A stretch of DNA of 64,000 nucleotides. It comes from an uncultured Nitrospirales bacterium (GTDB lineage: Bacteria; Nitrospirota; Nitrospiria; Nitrospirales; UBA8639). Both the position numbers and the translations under genes were made by a program. The stretch's first letter is position 1, and the number at the start of each line of letters is the position of its first letter. Under the pieces are notes generated by a model, which searched no databases, was not told the origin of the DNA, and saw nothing but the letters and a program-made list of their open reading frames with translations. Location: assembly GCA_951812745.1 (NCBI GenBank), contig OX638327.1, positions 806,001 through 870,000 of the forward strand, read 5' to 3'. Shown here one piece after another: positions 16,414-25,400 of this stretch.

Positions 16414-19400
16414 TCAAAAGCCCCAGGTAACCTGGCAGTGGAGGCCTTGGTTAACCGGCTGGGGCCCGGCGGCTTTCTGGCGCTGGCCTTCCAGGCTGAT
16501 GTGCAACCCGGAAAACCGGCGTCCACCCACCTGCCAGCGGGTCCCCAGCCGCCACGTCCGGGCCGGGCCCGCCTCCAGCACTGTGCCCGCATAGGGGGTC
16601 ACCACCCCCAGGTTCCCCGGGGCGAACGCATAGCCGACCTCCGCGTGCAGCCGCCCGCCGGGAGCCTGCCGCGGGCCCGCCGGGGTCGGCCGCGTCCACA
16701 AGCCTTCCACCCCGCTCGTGGTCGCCCCCCAGGCTGGAGTGAGCGTTAAGGCCAAGCCCTGGCCTAGGCCGCCCGGCGCCAGCCGCACCGTGCCCCAGGC
16801 GCCCCATTCTTGATACGCACTGGCTGCATGCGCCAGCAGCACCCGGCCTCCCGCGTCCACCGTCAGCCCGTAGCCCGGGTCCGCGTACTGCACCTGGCCG
16901 CCGACCTCCACCCCCAGGCCCGTCTCCGCATCCCCCCAGTCATGCCGCAGGCCGATTTCCGCAGCCGGCCGGAGAGTCCGGCCTTCGGCCCACGTCACGG
17001 CCCGCGAGCCTTCCAGGACCAGCCGCAGCCGATGCACCGCCGCGTCCTCGGCCGGGAGGAGCCCCGCCGCGGCGGCGTCCGCCGTCATCCGCAGGAGCAT
17101 GACATCCGTCCGCGTGGCCAGTTCAAAGCCCCCGTGCTCCGGGGCGGCCAGCAGGATTCCCCGGCTCCCCACCGCCCCCAGCAGCAGCGCCGTGTCCGTG
17201 GTCGCGCGCACCCCCGGCGCCGGCGCCACGGTCAACTCGCCCCAGCCGTACCCGACCAGGCCCCACACCATCAGCCGGTCGGTGACCGCATACCGCAGGT
17301 AAGGCTGGAGACTCGTCAGGGTCTGCTCAAGTGCCCCGTCGTAGGCCTGGGCCCCGGCTTGGGTCAGCGCGCCGTCGCCCCGGCTGTGCGACACCGCGAC
17401 CCCGGCCAGCCACCGATCCCAGGCCCCATCCACCCCCAGGGTCCCCGTCAGCACGTCCCCGTCCACGGCCAGGGCGTCGGCGTGCCCGTTAAACTGCAGG
17501 GTCCCGACCCGGCCCCAGGCCGTCACCCGCGGGCCCGGCGCGGCCGCCGGGTCGCGCCCGAGGGTCAGCTGGAAGGTACTGCCCACCAACAGGTCGCGGA
17601 GCGTCACTTGGCGGGGCTGCACCTGGCGCGGGTCCGGGCCCCGGCCGGCTGCGCCGGCCGAGTCCGCCCCCCACCGGCTGGACCCCGGCGCGGCCCCCGC
17701 CCCGCGCTCGCCCAGCGGCAGCCGATAGCCGCCCACCGTCACCTGCGACCCCTGCCCCGGCGCGGCGCGCAACCGCGTGCCCACCGCGTCCGTTACCTGT
17801 GTCGCCACCGTCCGCCCAAACCGCGCCAGCCACGCCGTCAGCCCCGGGGCCGACACGACCCGCCGCGTCACCGTCACCGTGTAGGTCTGCCGGGTCAGGG
17901 TGTCCACGCCGGTCACCGTCACCTGCAACGTGGTGCGGCCGAAGGGCAGGGCCACGTCGTGCGCCGCCGTCGCCGCGTCCGCATCCGCGGGGGTCAGCGC
18001 CACCGTCGCCGCGGGGTCGGTGGGCGTCGCCGTAAGCGTGAGGTCCGCCACGTGGGACGCCACGGTCGCCGTATAGCTCAGCCGGTCCGGGGCGAACGCC
18101 GGGGTCAGCGGGACCCCAGGCAGCGTCAGTTCACTAAGCGTCGCGTCGACCAGAACCGTCAAGTACTCGCCTTGGAACGCCGCCACGGCGTTACCCGGCA
18201 CGTCCTGCAAGGGGGCCCGGCCGGGGGTGTAGGTCACCGTCCCCCGCGTGTTCCCCGCCACCGCCCGCGTCAGCGTGAGCGTCACCGTGGCCCCGTCGAG
18301 CGCGACGTCGGTCACTGTATAGTCGCCGGGGCGCTCCACGGCAATTGCGAAAGCCTCCGGCGCCGGGACCGCGTGCGAGGCCAAGGGCTTACTGAACGTC
18401 AGCACCAGCGCCCGGGAGGCCTGCGCCAGATCGAGCTCCGCCGCCTCGAGGGTCGGCGGGACCCCGTCCACCTGGTGCCCGGCCTGGGCCGGGACGGCCG
18501 GGTGGGGCACCCGGGCGTCCCGGGTCCCCACGAGGTTCTGGAGCGTGGCGCCGGCCGGCCGCGTCAGCGCGTTCGCGGGAATCGCGAGTCCGTCGGAGTC
18601 CACGTCGCCTGCCTTGATAGTATAGGCGAACACGACGTGCGGCGTGCCCGTGCCGCGGACGTAGGCGGCCGGCGCCCGCGTGCCGCCGAGGTCGAGCGTG
18701 AGCTGCGGCGTCCCCTGCACGGTGACGGCTTCGCTGAACGTCACCGTCACCTCCACCGTGGCGCCCCTGATGTAGGTATCGTCATCCGGGCTCCCGTCCG
18801 CCGCGTCGGGGTCCGAGGTCAGCGCCAGCGCGACAATCGTCGGCTCCCCCGTGGGGCGCGCCTGCGCCGTGTTCGACACCGCGCCCACGCCCAACTCGTT
18901 CACCGCGCGCACTTCGAACGTGTAGGTGGTGCCGTTGGTCAGCCCCCTCACCGTGTAGCGCGTAACATACGCCTCCCCGGAGGCGCTGGCCGGAATGGGG
19001 GTCCACGCCGCCCACGTGCCGCCGTCGTCGAGGCTCTGCCGGTACTGGTGCTCGGTGAGCGGGCGGCCCCCGTCGCCGCCCCGGGTCCACGCCAGCGTCA
19101 CCTGGGCGTCGTCCGCCTCCGCCGTCAGGTTCGTCGGCGGAGGCGGCACCGTCACCAGCTGCGGCGTCGCGCGCGCCGACGCCGACGCCGACCCCGCGCC
19201 CAACTCGTTCACCGCCCGCACTTGGAACAAATACTCCGTGTCGTTGGTCAGCCCCGTCACCGTGTAGCGCGTAACATGCGCCTCCCCGGGAGCGCTGGCC
19301 GGGATGCGGGTCCACGCCGCCCACGTGCCGCCATCGTCAGCGCTCTGCCGGTACTGGTGCTCGGTGAGCGGGCGCCCCCCGTCACCACCCCGGCGCCACG

Positions 19401-22400
19401 CCAGCCGCACCTGGGCATTCCCCGGCGTCGCGGTCAGGGTCGGCGCCGCGGGTGGGGTCGGCGCCACGGGCGTCGCGCGCGCCGACGCCGACGCCGACCC
19501 CGCGCCCAACTCGTTCACCGCCCGCACTTGGAACAAATACTCCGTGCCGTTGGTCAGCCCCGTCACCGTGTAGCTCATGGCGTGCGGCCCGTTCGCTTGG
19601 CTGTCCGGGATACGGGTCCAGTCGCTGAACGCCCCGCTCCCGGCCTGCTGCCGGTACTGGTGCTCGGTGAGCGGGCGCCCCCCGTCACCGCCGCTGTCCC
19701 ACGCCAGCCGCACCTGGGCGTCGTCCGATTCCGCCGTCAGGTTCGTCGGCGAGGGCGGCACCGTCACCGGTCGCGGCGTCGCACTCACCGACGCCGACCC
19801 CGCGCCCACGCCCAACTCGTTCACCGCCCGCACTTGGAACAAATACTCCGTGCCGTTGGTCAGCCCCCTCACCGTGTAGCTCGTAAAATTCACCCCCCGG
19901 GGGGCGCTGGACGGGATGGGGATCCACGCCCCCCACGTGTGGCCGGCGTCAGCGCTCTGCCGGTACTGGTGCCTGATGAGCGGGCGGCCCCCGTCACCAC
20001 CGCTGCGCCACGCCAACCGTACCTGGGCGTCGTCCGCCTCCGCCCTCAGGTTCGTCGGCGGAGGCGGCACCGTCACCCGCCGCGGCGTCGCACTCGCCGA
20101 CTCCGACGCCGCGCCCGCGCCCACGCCGTTCCCCGCACGCACCTCGAACTCGTACGTCGTGCCGTTGGTCAGCCCCGTCACCGTGTAGCTCATGGCGTGC
20201 GGCCCGTTCGCTTGGCTGTCCGGGATACGGGTCCAGTCGCTGAACGCCCCGCTCCCGGCCTGCTGCCGGTACTGGTGCTCGGTGAGCGGGCGCCCCCCGT
20301 CACCGCCGCTGTCCCACGCCAGCGTCACCTGGGTGTTCCCCGACGTCGCCGTCAAGTTCCGTGGCGCGGAGGGCCCCGTCGCCGGCGTCGCACTCACCGA
20401 CGCCGACGCCGCGCTCGCGCCCACGGCGTTCACCGCGCGGACCTCGAACGTGTACCGTGTGCCGTTGGTCAGCCCCGTCACCGTGTAGCTCGTCTCGTGC
20501 GCGCCCGCCGGGGCGCTGTCCGGGATAGGGGCCCAGTCGTCAACCGCCCCGCTCCCGGCCTGCTGCCGGTACTCGTGCCCGGTGAGCGGGCTACTGCTGT
20601 CGTCGCCGCGGGTCCACGCCAGCGTCACCTGGGCATTCTTCGGCGTCGCCGTCAGTTCCTGTGGCACGGAGGGCACCCCCGGCGTCGCGCTCTTCGCGTC
20701 AGATGCCGGGCCCTCGCCCACGGCGTTCACCGCGCGCACGTCGAACATGTACGGCGTGCCGTTGGTCAACCCCGTCACCGTGTAGCTCATAAAATGCGTC
20801 CCCCCGGGGGCGCTGTCCGGGATAGGGGTCCAGTCGCCGCCCCCCCCGCTCCCGACCTGCTGCCGGTACTCGTACTCGACGATCGGGCTCTGACCAGAGC
20901 CACCGCTGAGCCACGTCAACATCACCTCGGTGTCCCCCGCCCTCGTCCCTAGGGCCTGCGGCGCGGGCGGCGCCCCCGGCGTCACCCGCGCCTCGTTCGA
21001 CGCCGGGCTCTCACCCACGGCGTTCACCGCGCGGACAGTGAACGTATACGTGGTGCCGTTGCTCAGCCCCGTCACCGTGTAACTCGTCCCGTGCCTCCCC
21101 GCCGGGGCGCTGTCCGGGATAGGGGTCCAGTCGCCGCCCCCCCCGCTCCCGACCTGCTGCCGGTACTCGTGCCCGGTGAGCGGGCTCCCGCCCTCGCCGC
21201 GGGTCCACGTCAGCCGCACCTGGGTGTCGTCCGGCGCCGCGGTCAGGTCCCGCGGCACGGCCGGCGCCCCCGGCGTCGCCCGCGCCGCGTTCGACGCCGG
21301 GCTCGGGCCCACGGCGTTCACCGCGCGGACTTCGAACGTGTACGGCGTGCCGTTGGTCAACCCCGTCACCGTGTAGCTCATAAAATGCGTCTCCTTCAGG
21401 GCGCTGTCCGGGATAGGGGTCCAGTCGCCGCCCCCCCCGCTCCCGACCTGCTGCCGGTACTCGTGCCCGGTGAGCGGGCTCCCGCCCTCGCCGCGGGTCC
21501 ACGTCAGCCGCACCTGGGTGTCGTCCGGCGCCGCGGTCAGGTCCCGCGGCACGGCCGGCGCCCCCGGCGTCGCGCTCGCCGCGGGCGACGCCAGGCCCTC
21601 GCCCACGGCGTTCCCCGCGCGGACTTCGAACGTGTACGTCGTGCCGTTGCTCAGCCCCGTCACCCTGTAGCTCGCAACATGCGCCCCATCGGCGGCGCTG
21701 TCCGGGATGGCGCTCCACTCCGTCCACATGCTGCCGCTGTCGGTGCGCTGCCGGTACTGGTGTCCGGTGAACGGGCTGCCCCCGTCACCGCCGCGGGTCC
21801 ACGCCAGCGTCACCTGGGCATTCCCCGGCGTCGCCGTCAGGCTCGGCGGCGCGGCCGGCACCATCCTCGGCGTCGCGCTCGCCGCGGGCGACGCCAGGCT
21901 CGCGCCCGCGGTGTTCCCCGCGCGGACCTCGAACGTATACGTCGTGCCGTTACTCAGCCCCGTGACCGTGTAGCTCGCCCCGTACACGCCCGCCGGGGCG
22001 CTGTCCGGGATGGCGCTCCACTGCGTCCACGTGCTGCCGCTGTCGGTGCGCTGCCGGTACTGGTGCCCGGTGAGCGGGCTGCCCCCGTCGTCGCCGCGGG
22101 TCCACGCCAGCCGCACCTGGGCATTCCCCGGCGTCGCCGTCAGGCTCGGCGGCGCGGCCGGCACCGTCCCCGGCGTCGCGCTCGCTGCGGGCGACGCCGC
22201 GCCGTCGCCCTCGGCGTTCCCCGCGCGGACCTCGAACGTAGAGGAGGTGCCGTTGGTCAGCCCCGTCACCGTGTAGCTCTTCCCGTGCGCCCCCGCCGGG
22301 GCGCTGTCCGGGATGGCGGTCCACTCCGTCCACATGCTGCCGCTGTCGGTGCGCTGCCGGTACTGGTGCCCGGTGAGCGGGCTCCCGCCGTCGCTGCCGC

Positions 22401-25400
22401 GGGTCCACGTCAGCCACACCTGGGCGTTCCCCGGCGTCGCCGTCAGGCTCGGCGGCGCGGCCGGCACCGTCGTGGCCACCGTCGGCGTCGCCCTCGCCGG
22501 GCTGGACGCCGCGCCGTCGCCCTCGGCGTTCCCCGCGCGCACTTGGAACGTATAGCTCGTGCCGTTGGTCAAGCCCGTGACGATGTAGCTCCCCACGTGC
22601 GCGCCCTGAGGGGCGCTGTCCGGGATGGGGAGCCAGGTGTCAAACACCCCGCTCCCCGCCTGCTGCCGGTACTCGTGCCCCGTGAGCGGGCTGCCCCCGT
22701 CCCCGCGGCTGGTCCACGCCAGCCACACCTGGGTGTTCCCCGCGGTCGCCGTCAGGCTCGGCGGGGGCGGCACCGCTACCGGCGTCGCGCGCGTGCCGGC
22801 CGACGGCCCGCCGGGGCCCACGATGTTCACCGCGCGCACGTAGAACGAATACCTGATGCCGTTGGTCAGCCCGCTCACCGTGTAGCTCGCCCCGTGCGCG
22901 CCCGTAGCGGCGCTGTCCGGGATGGCGGTCCAGGCCCCAAACGCCCCGCTCCCCGCCTGCTGCCGGTACTCGTGCCCGGTAATCGGACTGCCCCCGTCGG
23001 CGCCTTGGGTCCACGCCAGCGTCACCCGGGTGTCGCCCGCGGTCGCCGTCAGGGCCGGCGGCGCGAGCGGCGCCCTCGCAGTCGTCGGCGTCGCGGTCGC
23101 TCGGTTCGACACCGTGCTCTCGCCCACGGCATTCACCGCGCGGACCACAAAACCGTACGTCGTGCCGTTGCTCAGGCCCGTCACCGTGTAGCTCATAAAA
23201 TGTGTCCCCTCGGGGGCGCTGTCCGGGATGCGGGTCCAGTCGCTGAACACCCCGCGCCCCGCCACCTGCCGGTACTCGTGCCGGGTGAGCGGGCTGCCCC
23301 CATCGTCGACGCGGGTCCACGCCAGCGTCACCCGGGCGTTGCCCGTGGTCGCGGTCAGGCTCGGCGACCCGCGCGGGATCATCGTCACCGTCGACGTCGG
23401 CGTCGAGGCCACTTGCCTCGACACCGGGCTGGGGCCCAGGGCGTTCACCGCGCGGACTTGGAACGTATAACTCGTGCCGTTGGTTAAGCCCGTGACGGTG
23501 TAGCTCGTCCCATTCAAGCCCTCGGGGGCGCTGGCCGGGATGGGGAGCCAGTTGTCGAACACCCCGCTCCCGGCCTGCTGCCGGTACTGGTGCCCGGTAA
23601 TCGGACTGCCCCCGTCACCGCCGTTGGTCCACGCCAGCGTGACCCGGGTGTTGCCCGCGGTCGCCGTCAGGGTTGTCGGCGCGGCCGGCACCGTTGCCGG
23701 CGTCGCGCTCGCTGGGGGCGAGGCCGGGCTCCGGCCCTCGGCGCTTACCGCACGCACGTGGAACGTATACCTCGTGCCGTTGGTCAAGCCCGTGACGGTG
23801 TAGCCCATCCCGTTCTGGCCCGCCGGGGCGCTGGCCGGGATGGCGGTCCACATGCTCACCGCCCCGCTCCCGGCCTGCTGCCGGTACTCGTGCCCGGTAA
23901 TCGGACTGCCCCCGTCGTCGCCTTGGATCCACTTCAGCGTCACCTCGGTGTCGCCCGGGCTCGCCGTCAGGCTCCGCGGCACAGCCGGCACGGTCACCGG
24001 CGTCGCGCGCGCTGCGGGTGACGCCGCGCCAGGGCCCACGGCGTTCCCCGCGCGCACTTGGAACGTATACGTGGTGCCGTTGGTCAGCCCGCTCACCGTG
24101 TAGCTCGTCCTGTGCGCGCCGTCGGCGGCGCTGGCCGGGATGGGGGTCCAGGCCGCCCACGTGCCGGCGACGGTGCTCACCCGGTACTCGTGCCCGGTGA
24201 GCGGACGGCCCCCGTCGCCACCGCTGGCCCACGTCAGCCACACCTGGGCGTTCCCCGCGGTCGCCGTCAGGGTCGGCGGCGCCGGCGGGACCGTCGCGGT
24301 CAGCATCGGCGTCGCACTCGCCGGGCTCGCCGCCGCGCCGTCGCCCACGGCGTTCCCCGCGCGCACTTGGAACGTATACGTGGTGCCGTTGGTCAAGCCC
24401 GTGACGGTGTAGCTCGTAAAATGCGCCCCCGTCGGGGCACTGGCCGGGATGGGGGCCCAGGCGCCGAACACCTCGCTCCCGGCCTGCTGCCGGTACTCGT
24501 ACCCGGTGAGCGGGCGGCCCCCGTCGCCGCGGCTGGTCCACGTCAGCCACACCTGGGTGTCGCCCGCACTCGCCGTCAGAGTCGGCGGGGGCGGGCTCGT
24601 CGCCGGCGTCGCATCCGCGTTGCCCGACGGCCCGCCGGGGCCCACGGCGTTCACCGCGCGCACTTGGAACGTGTAGCTCGTGCCGTTGGTCAGCCCGCTC
24701 ACCGTATAGCTCGTGGCGTGCGCCTCGTTCCCCGCGCTGTTCGGGATCGCGGTCCAGTCCGCCCACATGGTGCCGGTGTCGGTGCTTTGCCGGTACTCGT
24801 GCCTGGTGAGCGCGCTGCCCCCGTCGTCGCCTTGGGTCCACGCCAGCGTCACCCGGGTGTCGCCCGCACTCGCCGTCAGGGCCGTCGGCGCGGCCGGGGG
24901 ATCCGCGGTCATCGGCGTCGTGGACGCTGAGTGCTCCCAATCGCCGGGGCCCACGGCGTTCACCGCGTGCACCCGGTAACTGTAGGTCCTGCCGTTGCGC
25001 AGCCCCGTCACCGTGTAGCTCGAAAAATGCGCCCCATCGGGGCCGCTGTCCGGGATCGCGGTCACCGGCCCCCTACCGTCGCCCTCGTATTGCTGGTACT
25101 CGTGCCTGGTGATCGGGCTGCCCCCGTCGTGGCCGTTGGTCCACTCCAACTTCACTTGGGTGTGGCCCGCGGTCGCCGTCAGGTTCGTCGGCCTGGCCGG
25201 CGCCGTTGCGGCTGGCGTCGCGCTCGCTCCGAGCGACGCCGCGCTCTCGCCCACGGCGTTCCTCGCGCGTACTTGGAACGTGTATTCCACGCCGTTGCTC
25301 AGCCCCGTCACCGTGTAGCTCGTGGCGTTCGCCTGGTTCACCGCGCTCAAGGGGATCTCGCTCCACGTCGCCCCCGTGCCGCCTTGCCGGTACTCATGCC

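Noticed and set aside
16810-23487. Very long open frames on the plus strand (over 1,300 and about 800 codons) opposite the giant gene
   Set aside because: They are shadows of the GC-rich repeat gene: Arg/Pro/His-rich, low complexity, no ribosome-binding site, and they break where the repeats change. The reverse frame has real domains.
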